Positions 30,301 through 43,505 of a stretch of 64,000 nt of DNA are shown piece by piece. Made by a program: the position numbers and the translations under genes. The stretch spans positions 1 through 64,000 of the forward strand of contig MU867130.1 of the NCBI GenBank assembly GCA_033725935.1, in the 5' to 3' direction. Position 1 is the first letter of the stretch; the number at the start of each line of letters is the position of its first letter. This DNA comes from Cladorrhinum sp. PSN259. Taxonomy: Eukaryota > Ascomycota > Sordariomycetes > Sordariales > Podosporaceae. A model generated the notes under the pieces. That model saw only the letters and a program-made list of their open reading frames with translations. It did no database searches and had not been told where the DNA came from.

Positions 30301-33300
30301 CCCCTACCATAACACCACCACTACTACCACCCACCCACCCACTTGTAACTGCAAATAACTGTAACTCTAATGGGAAACTCCCTGCAAGCATCTTCTAGTG
30401 TATGGGTCCCCCTTCGCTTCAACAAACGTCGTTTCTCACTGCCGAAAACGTATAGTAGTATTGCGATAAGTGAGAGATGTATAAACAAAAACAACCCCTG
30501 TCGCGCAGCTGCAAGAACGCAACACACAAAACAGTATCTGTACATAAAAGATATCTATTTTCGAAACCCACTTTTGTTCAACAGAACATTCCTCAAAATG
30601 TCCCCCTGCCCAACCGATGTCACCATCCATTCACTGATTGTACCCCCCCCAAAAAACTAAATAGGAAAGTTAAAAAAAAAAAAAAAAAAAAAGAGTCTCC
30701 ATTTGTCACCGGAAGCCATGGCCGAGATTTTGGGGCCTGGGTTGGTTGGGTCCGCTACCGGTAAACAACTCAGGCATGCACAGTGCATACATAGTTCTCG
30801 GCCCCGGCCGGCCGGGATGTACATACATGTATACACTAGATTTTGTTACATGTAACCGTATTTTCACTCGCGTATTCTTGTGTAATTTGTCTTGTACACT
30901 ATACCCCATCGACAGACACCCTTTGTTTAGGATGACAGAAGCAACGTTTGTTTATTAACTGCAAGCGGTGTGTAAGCACCACCCATCGAAAAAAAAAAGG
31001 GGGCCACAATTTCCAACCATCTTGCTTCTTCGAGGGGTGACGTTTGTGGGTGCGTGTCGACGTCGGTGCATCTAATCGCTGCGGCAGCTGCCGGGGCCCT
31101 ATTGCTCCTGTGGGTGGGGAGGTGGGACCCTTGGGAATGTTTTTAGCAAAACCGACTGGTCCTAATGTGGACCGCCCGCAGAAAAGGCAAGTGGAATATG
31201 TACGGATCCGTATTGTGGGGGGGTAAAAGGACGATCATGATGATGATGGTGACGATGTTCACCCGCCCGAGATAACCTTGGCTGTTTAGAAGCCGGCGAA
31301 CGGCTGGGTTGCTGCGGCACCACCCACTGAATCACAGTGCCTCACAGGTGCTTCCGGCGCGGGAGGAGAGTCACAGCGGAGAGTGGCTTCGGAAGTACGG
31401 CGGCGAGTAGCTTCCCAAACAGAGTTTAGTGCTTAGCGAACGGGAGCACACACATCCCGCCTGCTGATCTTTAGCTCAACCTGAATGACGGACGTCAGAA
31501 GACGGAGCGTGGAGGATCACCGTTGCTTGTGTCTAACTGCCTGCTGGCGTGTTCCGTTGCAGCGGGAGGGAACAAGGTTGGGTCCATGCCCCGGGGCCAG
31601 GGTGATTCGGTCTCGAGTCTGGCCGTTTGGGATATTACATGTCTCGATGACGGAAATAAGACGTCTCATAGGAATCAAACAACAAATGCTGATTGTACAA
31701 AAGCGAGCATGAAGAAGAGCCGCACGTATAAACCATGCCGTGATCATCTGTTGCATGCGAGTAAGGTTATTAATGATGAGGATGAGATCAGCAGCGTTCC
31801 GTACAATTAGCTTCTCGGAATCCCATCCGACAGGGGCGTCAGCCATCCATCCATCGGGAGGCTGGTCAGGGATAAGACAGAAAACGGTATTCGTACACTA
31901 CATGTACCGAAAACGAGTTTATTTGCTTTTCTCCATTTTCGTTTCGGAAATTCGTCGACAATGGTCTCGACAATTAGTCTGATGTTGTTTTTTCTTTCTC
32001 CGAGGCCTCACTCATCATCCAGTAACCAAGAACGGCACACATTTTGAAAACGAATAAGGCGTGACAGGCCCCCCTCATCTCAACGAAACAGGGTCATCTC
32101 CCCCTCCTTTGCTGAAGCCCCCCGTTTCCCTCGGCATCCTCATGTAACCTCTTTCCGAAGAGGAACGACAGTGTCATACATGTGATAATGGCAACCCGTC
32201 AGGTCGAGGATTCTCTGTGGTATAGTTCTGGGACAATGTGACACGTTCCTTTGACGCGCGCGAATTTTGTTCGGCCAAAACCTACCAGCTGACCGTTTCT
32301 CTCTCCTTGGTGAGGGATCGTGAGCGTTGCTTCCCGACCAAGACCCCCGAGACATTCGGCTCGAGTTCTATCACCAGCCTGCTGATGCTGGGTGAATAAT
32401 TGGGAGAACTTGGACGGTGTGCAACAGAAACCCTGGTATGTGTGACCTGGTAGGATACTGAAATGGACGAATTGACTTACACGTGGAGTGTATTCCGTGG
32501 TTTGCGCGGCACAGGAGCCCAGGTGGAGTGGATGGACCAGTACAGGACCGGGAGTGCCGCCCGGCCTTTTCTCATGGTACCTGTACGGCGAGGTTCTCCG
32601 AGATCTCCAGCACAGTATCCGTCTTCCTATCACCCGGCCAAGGACCCCTTTGCGAATCGGAATCTCTCCTCCAAAGTGCGTCTCCGCTCAAGATGCTCCA
32701 TCGGCCGACTCTTGTGCTTTTCGGCGGTGTCACAACATGGCCTTGCTGAGAGGATGCTTGTTTATAACAAGACATGAGAAGCTGGTCTTCGCCAGCTCAT
32801 CGACTCCGCTCAAGAAACCACCATGCTATGCAACTCAAAGGATGCGTTGCATCTCTTTTGTGTTGGAAGCCACCCAAACAGTCTCTCGCGAACCGACGGC
32901 TTCGGACTTGACTGACACGAGTCCGGGCCGTGTCTCTCAACCTTCCTACAATGCACAAAAGAAACCATGGTTTCACACATGTTTGCCACACGTCCAACGT
33001 CCCTAGCCCGTTGATTATCATGTCTTGAGCGGTGTGCAACGGAAGAACGAATGATTCCAGACCAGAGAAGAAGAAAAACTACTATGGTGTTGTAATGGAA
33101 AGCTATTTTGGTCTGATGTGAGTGCGGAGCCTGATTAATCTTGACCGGAATTCGGCAATCGGATGCTTGCTGGTCAAGCTGGACGTCTTTCCAGGACCTG
33201 CAATTCTCGCAAGATCCACTCCCATAGCTGTTGTCGGTGCTTTGGTAAATGTGTACGTGTGACGAAGAGTGTAATAAATGATCCCCCTGTAGTCTGTAAC

Positions 33301-36300
33301 AAAACCTGAGAAACGCCTAATATCAGAGCATGCTAATGATGGTTCGTCCTCTTGAACTACCACAAAGGTTCGTTGCTATTTTGGGGGCCTTGTTCCGGTC
33401 TTGATCAACCAAATCGTGGGCCAGTGAGATGAGTTGAAACGGAACTTTCAGAATGCTACCTCGCTTGTTGACCACCGACGGAACCGACGATGGATGGATG
33501 GAGGCGACCCTTGGTGTGTACTTGATGGCCATTAACCCCGAGCTTTTCGGTTTCTCCCGCAGCAGGCGCCCCAATCTCTGGCCAGACAGCGAGCGCCCCG
33601 CGATGGCGTACATGTGGCCCAGACCATCATGTAGAGTGCTGCATATTCGGCTCAAGCTGGCCGGAATCTTTTCCTGTGAAAGCGGTTTGGATTAGGTCCG
33701 CAAGAATTCGCCCCTGTCAGTTGCGGGTCAGCATGTAAGACCACCACCACGGGCTGCAGCCACGGTTGACACTTGCACACGGCACAGGTCTGTGTGGCAG
33801 CCGCTCGTGAAAAGAGGTGATTTCGCTTGCCAAGAGAGCTTGCTCCCTCGATTCCGAACCGCTGGTGCTGGCGTCATTTACTTGCGCTTCAATCAGCGTG
33901 CGTGAAGCATGCGTGGTGATAAGGGAGGATGGATCATCTGGAACCTGGAAACGCTACCGGAGCACTAGGTCCTGTGAATTGGTGTCGGTTGCCAAGAGGG
34001 CCTGGACTTCACCTCCCTTTCCGAGTTCCGGGTTTAATCAGTTGGGGACTAGTTGGAGACTAGTTGGAGTTGAGTTGGAGTTGATGTCTCTCGTTCCTTC
34101 GTCATGCAGATTTGACAACCACCATTGGCACCAACATCAGACGGTAAACTCGGACTTCTTGTCTGAAACCGGACACACTTGCATTTGATATGTGGCCCAG
34201 TCGCTGAAAGATTCCACCGAGGTTACCTACCTCTCGTGCTTCTCCGATCCCTCCATTGGCAGGTTGCAGTCAGGTCGGCTCCTGCCGCTTCCCTTGGGAT
34301 TTTTTAGATAAGAAACTTAAAAGCCTTCGGGCCAACCTGCCCTGGATGGGAGAGCAACTCGAGATGTCACATCATCACATGGCTCCTTCCCAGGCAACGA
34401 TTTCTAACCCGCAAACCGGGGAAATGGCCTGATTCATGGGGCAATCTGCATCATTTGGACTTCAGAATCAGCTGCCTGAAGCTGGAATGGAAGCTGCACA
34501 TCTGCTCGATGAGGAGGAGAGTTTGGATTGAGTGGGGGCCGACTCAATTCAACAAAACCTTACAGGTTGGAACCCCTGCAAGCGGTGGTGATGCAGTTTA
34601 TCTCCTGCAAGTACGGAATGATGGGTCGCTTTTTCGATAGCGCAACAGAGAAGAAAACTCTTCATTCATCAACAATTTGCAGATTCTGGTAGAGAGATAT
34701 GGTTCCATGTTGTCCATTGTCAATTTCTCGGCACCCGCAAATCTCGCACATCGATCTTGAAACGGTCGGGCGAGGGTGGAGTCAGTCACACCCTGGCCCG
34801 CCTCGCCCAGCCGAGCTTTCCCAGTCGGAATCATTGCTGCTACTTCCCCCGCTGAGGTGGGCCGCTAACAGGCTCGTGCCGGTTGGTCAAGGGCATCAAG
34901 ACCCTCCCCCAAGCCCCCGGTCTTCCGGCCGTGGCTAACAGGGGTCAAGGATTCCATCCATGGTCCATCACTCTTCTTTTTCACTTTCCCATTGCCAAGA
35001 GAGAACCATCTTCCACAGATCCACCGCGCGCACGAAATGCCTTCGGCTCCCAATCCGGATTTCTTCAGGGTTCTTACACTAGCAGCTGTCAATTTTTTCT
35101 TTTTCTTTTTCTTTTTCCTGGGTGCAAACAATTCAGTGTGTAATAATCAAACCACTCTCGTGACCGGCCACCTACCGAACCCGGAGGACTCTATTGTATT
35201 TAACATGTTACATCGATCCTCCATCTCGGCCACTGCCTAACGGGAAATGACGCAGACCAACCGGACAAGTAACATGGATGTTTGTCGGCAGACGTTGTCA
35301 AAGTCTGTTTGTCGGCAATAAAAGTAACCACCTAGACCATCTCGAGCTTCCATTGGTCTTGGCGCGATTGTTTCTCGGAGAAGCATCCGTCTTGGAGAGT
35401 AGGAACATAGCATTCATTGGGCTTTGACGCATTTGGGTATCGAGCAATTATCGGGCGACCTGTGCGTCTGCGGATCTGGTCGTCTGCAAGCCAATTTTCA
35501 GATGTTCCATCAATCATAGAGCGCCCTTGACGAGCCGGTCTCCGGGTGCCTGCCGGACCAGGTTGACACCCCACACCCATCCCGTTTTCTAATTCGCTCG
35601 CCAGCATCAAGGATTCCGTCTTGTTGTTCTTGTTGTTGTTGCTGCGTCCATCTTTCACCCGGATCGCCCGAAGCCTGCTTTGGACTGGACAGATTCTTGG
35701 AAAACCCACAACAACCGTCGTCGATGGCATCCGTGCGCAAAACAGCCGGCTGATGGGCATTTGTTGCGTGTGTTCCGCTGGAGCGGGTGGGAAGATGGAG
35801 CTTGGTGGCTTGACAATGTCCAGTTCTCGCCGAACTTACCAAGCGGAAGGTTGCATCGAGCCCCTCCGTTACCGAGATCCAGCGGCGCAGACATGGCGCG
35901 CTTCGACAAACAGAGCTAGCCCTCGCTGCGGTTGCAGAGAGACGCAACATCCGCCGTCGGCGGGTTCCTTCCTTTTTTCGGGAGAAACTGTGGCAGTGTG
36001 GCTGTCAAACTTCTCTGAGCACATTGTGGTCGAGTGAATGGGGGGAGCTGAAACTGGAAGTGATCAGCTTGGAAAATGACGATTGACGCCTCGAGCTCGT
36101 AGCTCCCGAGTCCCGAGAGCGCGTTTTCGACACCTTCACTTGATGGACTTGGCAAGGCAAACTGGCACCGGCGTTGGACGCCACACGCGTTTGAAGCTTT
36201 CTTCAGCCCATCTTCCATCTCGGCGCCATTGCGACCAGGCCCCCCAGTGGCTGGAAACTACACCCTAACCACTGTCTTACAGGCACGCGGCGTTTCAACA

Positions 36301-38901
36301 TTGCTTGATCTCAAAATAATCCCTGAAAAGCATCGGGAGTTGTGTTGAAGATCTTAATAAGTCAAGCTTATATTATTGTTGACCCGGGATGACCCATTCA
36401 TCGAGAACAAGGAACAAGAGATGACGAGAGAGATTTGCCTACGCACTTGCAGATGTGGTGCCAGTTAGCATTACTAGTCCCCGAGATTTCGGCTAGCGGA
36501 TCCTCTTCTCGGCTTGGTCATGGCACTGTCTGTCCCACTTCAACATCGAGGAACCATGGAGGTGGAATGGAGATACTAGTTACGATACATCTGGGACAAT
36601 ACATGACTGTACTGGCAAGACCGTTATAACAAGGGTCTACAAGACACTTCAACTCCGAATGCACATCATGCCACCGGGAGCACTTCTCTCAAAAACATGG
36701 CATTGAGACAAGGTTCCAACACATTGACAGGACTTTCCATTCGCAGCTTAAGCCCCATTATTAGCCATCTGTGTTCCTCTTGCTTCCTGCAATGACTGCA
36801 TATTCGCCTGTGCGGCGTCAACGGGTGCGGCTTCGACCATGCAGGAGTAGCTCGAGAAAGAGAATGAGAGCCAAAACGAATGTTGGACGCCACACAAGTG
36901 CACTACACCACACCACACCACTTACAAGCAGGTCTCTGCCACTCTGCTGACGTCTTGTCTCTTGAAGAAACAATGGATGTCTAGACCCATCACATCCGTC
37001 ATACGTCACTGGTAGTCTCCCTTGCGCCTAGACATCCAGACTGCAGCGTGGCTTCCACATTCTCCGGGCAAGATCATCCAGGGCCAAAACAACAAGACGG
37101 AATGGAAAACGGTAGTGTCTGTGGAGCATTACCGTACCTTATTTTCGCACAGGTTTTTTTTTTTTTGAAAGGTCGATCTGGCGTTTTTGTAATGACTGGG
37201 GTTCAGTGTCAGGGGCCGGGGTCCTTTCGTTAGTGAGCCGTCCGTGGTCAGAAACCCGCAGAAATCTCGGGTTCAAACAACCCACTGATGATCAGCAAGT
37301 GGACACACGAAACCCCGAGCAAGCAGGAATTTGGTTTTTGGCTTCCCTCTGCCCTTGTACCAGATCCAGGGGTAGCTTGCGAAATGCCCGCTTTCAACAG
37401 AGACGTCAACTCATGTCATCAGCCAGTCAAGAACAGTTTGGACTGGTGGACAGTGTGATAGATGGTGGCCCGCTTCCCAGCACAGCCTTGGTTGCAGCGT
37501 CCAAGCTATCCCACTACGGACGTATTGTATCCTTCGTATCAAGTATTGAAAGGTACACACACCGTCTCCGCAGACATGGATAGACGGACATGGCTGTGGT
37601 TGAGATGTAACTGCCTCCACTGACACAACCAAAGTACATCCCGGCTTGTCATTGCTACCCTCAGTTGCCCCTTCAAATCACGCTTCGATGCCGGACCTGT
37701 CCTTCTTTTGTCACGCAACCCGCTCCCGCCATCGCCCTGTTGCTGGTTGCTACTGCTGTTCACCCAGAGGAGAAGACACGGGAGTAAGCGCGCAGCACAT
37801 CAGGTCCTCTTTGCCAGCATCCGCTGCTTTGCCGCTGTCTCCGCCGCCTCCTGTTTACCCCCCCTTCCCCTTCGCGAAGGGCTCACTCCCTACGCAGGAC
37901 TGTGGGCTTCAGCTGCTGTTGCCTTGTGCTCTCCCCCGTACCGAACAACCAGACGATACATCCTCCTGGAGCCCATTTACACACGCCCTCCCGGATCGCC
38001 TCTACCGGGCCAGCCAGCTCTTAACACACCACCACTCACAGTACAGGCTGGACAACTCCGGGTTCTACTAATACGGCCGCCTAATAGCACATGGTTGTAT
38101 TGCGGCCGTCCGGGGGTCAAACGGCACAGTTCCGACTGACACTTGTTGCGACTTGATCTGCTCGTCTGCTGAAGGGGACGAGAGAGAAAGACTGCGGGAC
38201 AGGGGCGAAACCGGACAACGAAGACCTTGGAGCCACCAAATACCCAAGAAACAAGCAAGCAAGCAATAATAGCAAGCAGGAAGCAGCAAGCCGCGCAAGA
38301 GCCCGCGGATTAGAGGCGGCACTGTGGTTGCACGGCGTTGCAACACCGTGAAATTCCAAACCCCGGGACTTTTGAATACGGCCAGTGGACTCTCCCCCGG
38401 GAAGAGACTTGGGCCTCGTCGTCACTTGAGACATTGTGTTTATTTGTCCCTAGAGACGGTGTGAAAGCGATATTGAAACAGCACTTGGCCCCAGCCGGCT
38501 GAGAAAAGAAGGGACTTGACACGGAGAAAATTCGATCCCCGGAAGAAAAAGCAAAGACGTGTTTGTACGCATTTGTATTTTGAGAAAGTCACGGAGCCAA
38601 GGCGTGAAGCTGGGATCCTCCCAGTCCAGCCAGATTTCATATCTCGAGGTACAGTGTAAACACTCCGAGTGGCCGGGGGTGGGAAGAGCGTGTGGGAGAC
38701 TCAACAAAGTGTGGGCTTGGCTTTCTTTGAACACCTCCCCCCCATTCCCAGAAAAACACAACACTCGGTTACCGGTACCCCCCAAAATATTTCCCGTCTG
38801 CATGTTCGCTTGACCGGCATCTTCCCCAGCACCCATCTTACCAAGGGGGGCCTTGTGTGGAGACAGTTCCGAATCAGGCTGCTGGGAGCTGCTTCTTAAA
38901 G
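27357..38901. other. 11.5-kb stretch without a supportable gene
   Basis: No open frame longer than about 175 codons, and none with protein-like composition, conserved motif or convincing splice partners. Base composition is not AT-rich, so it does not look like a RIP-decayed transposon graveyard. Visible items are an A run at 30671-30691, palindromic patches near 30808-30834 and a short ACTAGTTGGAG repeat around 34047-34085. The stretch ends at the start of the Zn(II)2Cys6 gene. It may be regulatory DNA, a long leader or non-coding transcripts. Confidence 0.55.
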
Positions 38902-41568
38902 ATGGCCGCTGCATCGTCGCACAACCACGGCCAGTATCCTCGATCCCCCAACCCCTCTTCGCGACCTCACGAGCTGTCACCAATCTCGCCCAAACCACTA
39001 CAAGCAGCATTCCTTGGTGGGTCCTCGATGAGACCAAACTCCAGGACAAATCACACAGCCACTCCTCCAAACCCCATCAGCATCTCCCACCCACCTCACA
39101 TAAATTCGTTTCAGCCATACACGCCTGTCACGGCGACGCGCTCCATGATGGAAAGGGACTCGATGGCTTCGGGCGAGTCAGTAGACGGCACCCCAGGGCC
39201 GTCCCACGCACAGCTGCCTTCTAGCGCACAGACTCACAAGCGAGCGTACCGTCAGAGGAGAAAAGACCCCAGCTGTGACGCTTGCCGCGAGAGGAAGGTC
39301 AAGTGTGATGCCACCGAGACAACCAGCTGTTCAGAGTGCTCCAGCCGGAGCGTCAAGTGCCAGTTCACCAAGGAAACTAACAGGCGCATGTCGTCGATCA
39401 AGCAGGTACAGGACTTGGAAAAGCAGATGGAGCGAATCCGCCGAGAAAACAACAGCCTTCGACGAATGCTTCAGGAGCGGGATCCCGGATACGACATGGA
39501 CGTGGATGGTGTCGAGCAGCTGCCGTTGCAACTCCCGGAGATTGGTACGGCGCCGAAGCGGAAGAAGAGACCAACGTGCATTCACGGCCATGCGAGGGCG
39601 AGGGCCAACCTGAGGAACTATGCCAGAGGAATATGGAAACCGCCTGCCCCGCATCGACCGCTGCCGGCCTCCGAGTCTAGAGACTTTTCGAACATGCTGC
39701 CACCAAGGACAGTGACCGACTCGTTGATGCGCGCATACTTTACCTCGGCACACACCATGACCCCTATTCTCCACTGGAACAACTTTTCGTCGATAATCGA
39801 TCAACTCTATCGACCAGGAAATCCCGCACCTGTTTCGCAGGCGTTTATGTCGGTTTTGTTTGGAGTCTTGGCCGTTGGAAGACTCTTTACAGCCGAAACA
39901 GAGCACATCCGGACGTATTCGGCAGCCCAGCTGCTTGAGACGGCGAAGAGCCTGATTAACCCTTGGAACAACGACCCTGACCTCGATACCGCGCGGGCCT
40001 ACATCCTTGTCACGCAAGCCCTGAATGAGATGAATCTCAAATCGGCGGCGTGGTGCTGTCTTGGAAATGCCGTTAGGGTGGCCCAGGACCTTGGCCTCTA
40101 CACAGATGTTGGGCCGTGGCAATTCCTCGAGGGAGAGATGCGGAGGAGGACGTGGTGGGCCATTTACATCATGGATCGGACTTTGGCAGTCGAGCTCGGG
40201 AGGCCCATGCTGATTGATGATTTGGACTGCGATGTTTCACTGCCGGCAGGCGTTGATGACTGCTTCATCTCAGATCAGGGACCGAGGGTGCCGGCTGGCG
40301 CCCAGCCGCTCACGCATTCTCTGCTGGCTGTGATTCACGTTGTTCGTTCTTACACGGCTCTCGGAAAGGCGCTCTCATCACCAGTCATTGCCACATCGCG
40401 TCTCGCGGCCTTTGATCGGCATTTTGCATCCTGCTACAATACTTTCCCCGAGGCTTGCGACCCAATGAGCCAGACAGCCCTCACATCTTCACTCCTTAAC
40501 CCGCTGATCTACCTTCTCAACGCGCGTCTGCTCCTTCACAGACACAATCTAATTCCCTCGTGCCCTCCTGACGATCGGCGCACGGCGATTGAGCAATGCA
40601 CTCATGCAGCAATCGAGACGGCGACGCTCCTTACGAGGACGACGCCCGATCTTGCCCAAGGCGCTACGGCGCTGCTCGCGACACACCTCTTTCGCTGTTC
40701 GCTATTCCTGATATTTACGGGCTGTCTTGACCACGCACTCAACTGTATCCGGGTCCTGGGGGCCATCAACGAGCATCGGGACGTTGTTATGCCCTGCGGC
40801 CGGTTCCTGAACTTCTTTGTCCAGGCTCTGGCAAACAGGCGGGCTGAGATTGCAGCCTACCTCACACAGCTTGGGCCCGCTAGTCAGCCGCCGTCTCCTT
40901 ATGGACCAGCACACCCACATCAGCCCCCACATCTGTCCCCCGGTGCTGTGCAAGATGCTCTTCTGCAAGATGAGGAGTTAATCGCGTACATCAGCGCAGA
41001 TCTGCAGGCAGGAGTTGATACTGCATGGGTGTGGGCAGGGAGCGAAAGGGAGTCACCAGGACTGGCGTCACAGGCTCAGCCCTCCCCGGTCGGCGATGGA
41101 CAGCCTACTCTATTCAGTGCCGATGCGAGAACAAGCATGACGAACGAGGAGAGGTGGGGATGGGGTCGGCCCGGATGGGAAAGGCTGGAAGGCTCAATAC
41201 GGAGCTTGGCAACTGGGACGACGACTCCAACAGCACCTGTTCCGCCACCGTCAGCTGCAGCATCAGCTCCAGCGCCGCCCCCGCCACCAACAGCTCGTCA
41301 ACATCACGGTTGGGTTCCTCCTCCCTTGCAACCAGCACCGCCTTCTATTCATCATCATCATCTTCAGCCGCAGCGTTCTCCGCTCAAGATGGAATTACCT
41401 CCGGTTTCGCTTCCGCCTGTCAATGGGCAACCACAGATGTCGCCCAGAATTTTGGGACCTCCGTCGTTGCCTAGGGTTGGAGATGGGAGAGCATCTCATA
41501 GCCCTACAGGGGTGACGACGGAGAAGAGTGAAAGTCAGAAGAGAATTAGCATTGCGAATATTATTTGA
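38902..41568 (+). CDS. Zn(II)2Cys6 transcription factor with fungal-specific regulatory domain
   Basis: 888 residues from ATG 38902 (AAAGATGG). The DNA-binding cluster CDACRERKVKC...CSECSSRSVKC lies at residues 125-152. It is followed by a linker and coiled coil (KQVQDLEKQMERIRRENNSL, about 161-180) suited to dimerisation. Residues ~280-650 form the all-helical fungal-specific (XlnR-type) domain, with MTPILHWNNF, RAYILVTQALNEMNLKSAAW, VRVAQDLGLY and MRRRTWWAIYIMDR as landmarks. The C-terminal ~200 residues are Pro/Ser/Gln-rich, typical of an activation region. Nuclear regulator; the target pathway cannot be told from the sequence. The gene has no intron and is preceded by an unusually long gene-free region. 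Confidence 0.9.
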   Translation: MAAASSHNHGQYPRSPNPSSRPHELSPISPKPLQAAFLGGSSMRPNSRTNHTATPPNPISISHPPHINSFQPYTPVTATRSMMERDSMASGESVDGTPGPSHAQLPSSAQTHKRAYRQRRKDPSCDACRERKVKCDATETTSCSECSSRSVKCQFTKETNRRMSSIKQVQDLEKQMERIRRENNSLRRMLQERDPGYDMDVDGVEQLPLQLPEIGTAPKRKKRPTCIHGHARARANLRNYARGIWKPPAPHRPLPASESRDFSNMLPPRTVTDSLMRAYFTSAHTMTPILHWNNFSSIIDQLYRPGNPAPVSQAFMSVLFGVLAVGRLFTAETEHIRTYSAAQLLETAKSLINPWNNDPDLDTARAYILVTQALNEMNLKSAAWCCLGNAVRVAQDLGLYTDVGPWQFLEGEMRRRTWWAIYIMDRTLAVELGRPMLIDDLDCDVSLPAGVDDCFISDQGPRVPAGAQPLTHSLLAVIHVVRSYTALGKALSSPVIATSRLAAFDRHFASCYNTFPEACDPMSQTALTSSLLNPLIYLLNARLLLHRHNLIPSCPPDDRRTAIEQCTHAAIETATLLTRTTPDLAQGATALLATHLFRCSLFLIFTGCLDHALNCIRVLGAINEHRDVVMPCGRFLNFFVQALANRRAEIAAYLTQLGPASQPPSPYGPAHPHQPPHLSPGAVQDALLQDEELIAYISADLQAGVDTAWVWAGSERESPGLASQAQPSPVGDGQPTLFSADARTSMTNEERWGWGRPGWERLEGSIRSLATGTTTPTAPVPPPSAAASAPAPPPPPTARQHHGWVPPPLQPAPPSIHHHHLQPQRSPLKMELPPVSLPPVNGQPQMSPRILGPPSLPRVGDGRASHSPTGVTTEKSESQKRISIANII

Positions 41569-43505
41569 GATATACATAGAGACCACGATGACGATCCATG
41601 AGCTGCCGAAGCAGTAACCCGAACCACCCTTGGGTATTTTTCTTGTTTTGTTTCTTTTTCTTATCAATCATTTCTCATTTTGACGGATGACATCAAGGGC
41701 TGTTTGTCATCTCGTTTTCAATCTATATATATGTGTGTGTTATCTTTTTTGTTGGAGGGCTTTTTTCTTGATACCACTTATGTTTCTTCAAGGGAAAAGG
41801 GAAGAAATGTTGGTTAATCTACGTGGGAGGGAACAAAAGTACTTGTCTTTATTCAACAGGAGGTCTCACCTTGCTGTGCTTTTCAGAAAGGGGGAGTAAA
41901 TACACACAAAGATTCAAAAATAGTTTATGGGTGCCTGTTGGGCAACGTTTACAACCCTTGGTGTAGGGAAACCTGCTGGCTCAGAGATTGATGACTCTAA
42001 CACCGGCTTTCGGCAGTCGGCACAAGTACCGAAGGAAACGAACCAGACATGGTATAGTCATGGTACCGCCCTCCCCGACCAATACCATAAATAAACTATG
42101 GACGATGTATACGATGTCTACTCTATAAACAAACAAGCCAAACAAGCATTTCAATCAAACATCGGGATCTACTTGTTGTCTCCGAAACCAAGCCTTTTAT
42201 GTTTGATCATTGGATCTAGATCTCGAAACAAATGAATGGTAGGGTCGTATATATGGAGATTGAGATTTATTTTACCCCAAATCTACCCATCCTCCCGGTT
42301 TTGTATATTGCTGTTTCTCTCCATCATTTTTACCCCGTCTTTTAGTACTCCTCCTTTTCCCCTCCTTTTACCCTCACGAGGAGAAATTCGGAGGAGGAGC
42401 AAATGATCACATACTTCCCCGCATCTGAGAAGGCTGATATATTAAAATGGAGATATTGATGTAGATGAAAGAGTGCAGCGGCTCGGGAAGCGGAATAGTA
42501 CCCATGCAGTGGGTTCATTGAAATTGTGATGTGAATATTGCATATACACACACACATACATGCTGCCTGCCCACTTGCATGCTACTTGTAGAGTGAGTGG
42601 GCAGCGCGGTACTTGGGGTTCCGATATGTACTGTACATGTTTATGTACCTGGCTTTTTTTATATTTTCACACCACCATCATCGCCACTGAAAGATCAAAA
42701 CATTGCAGTAGGTAAGTAGCCTGTCGTCCTCTGTGGAGAACATCTCTCACAACAGGGACATGAAGAAGTAGGCCCACCAAAAAAAAAAAAAAAAAAAAAA
42801 AAAAACGGGAAGATAGGTACTTAGCCGAGAAGCAGAGTAAACTTTGTCTTTTTACTTTCTGAGCTTTTCTTTTTTTCCACCAATAGGACGGGAACGGTTT
42901 CCTTTTTGTCTCTTCTCCCCCAAACTATTCGGCAGAACATCCGAAGGCCAAAACACACATGACTGTTTTCTGACGGAAAAGAAATTCGGGTTCGGTTTAT
43001 ATTCCGATTTGTAACCCCATGCATGCATACAAACAAACATATATAAAGTTTTCTGCCGGTAAATACTAAGGTATGTGACTGGATGGGTGTTAGCCGGATA
43101 CCGGAAGGTGTTTTTGTGATGTGACAGTTGACACAGTGTGCGAAATTCAAGGAATGACATCACTCTAGGGTCAAGAAACAAAAGAGTGAGTGAAACCGGT
43201 TTGTTTACTGTATCGAGTGTTTTACTGTTTTGTTGACTTTGCCCCTTTTTTATTAAACGGATCGGAATGGATGGAGTGGATGTGTCCCATAGATGATGGC
43301 TCGGCCCCTCCCCGAGCGCTCGGAAGGGCTCCACTTATTTGCTAACGGTGCGGGGAAAGAAAGGCGGAAACTATGTAATTGTATAATCTAATAATTCTTA
43401 AAACGTTTGAAATTTGACCGATATCTTCAACGACATCACATCACAGACCAAACTCAACAGCCATAATATCACGACGACAAACGTCAACAACTCATCGCTC
43501 TAAAT
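41569..43505. other. Intergenic region between the transcription factor and BNA7
   Basis: No gene is supported. It contains a 27-base A run at 42779-42805. Confidence 0.6.

Noticed and set aside
32463..33006. Overlapping open frames of 88-172 codons
   Set aside because: Several frames and both strands are open together with unlike codon use; no recognisable protein.
37240..37290. GGGTTCAAACAACCC resembling a tRNA T-arm
   Set aside because: No matching A-box, anticodon arm or acceptor stem can be folded around it.
38857..38901. Upstream extension of the Zn(II)2Cys6 protein
   Set aside because: It would need a GTG start; the ATG at 38902 has a good context.
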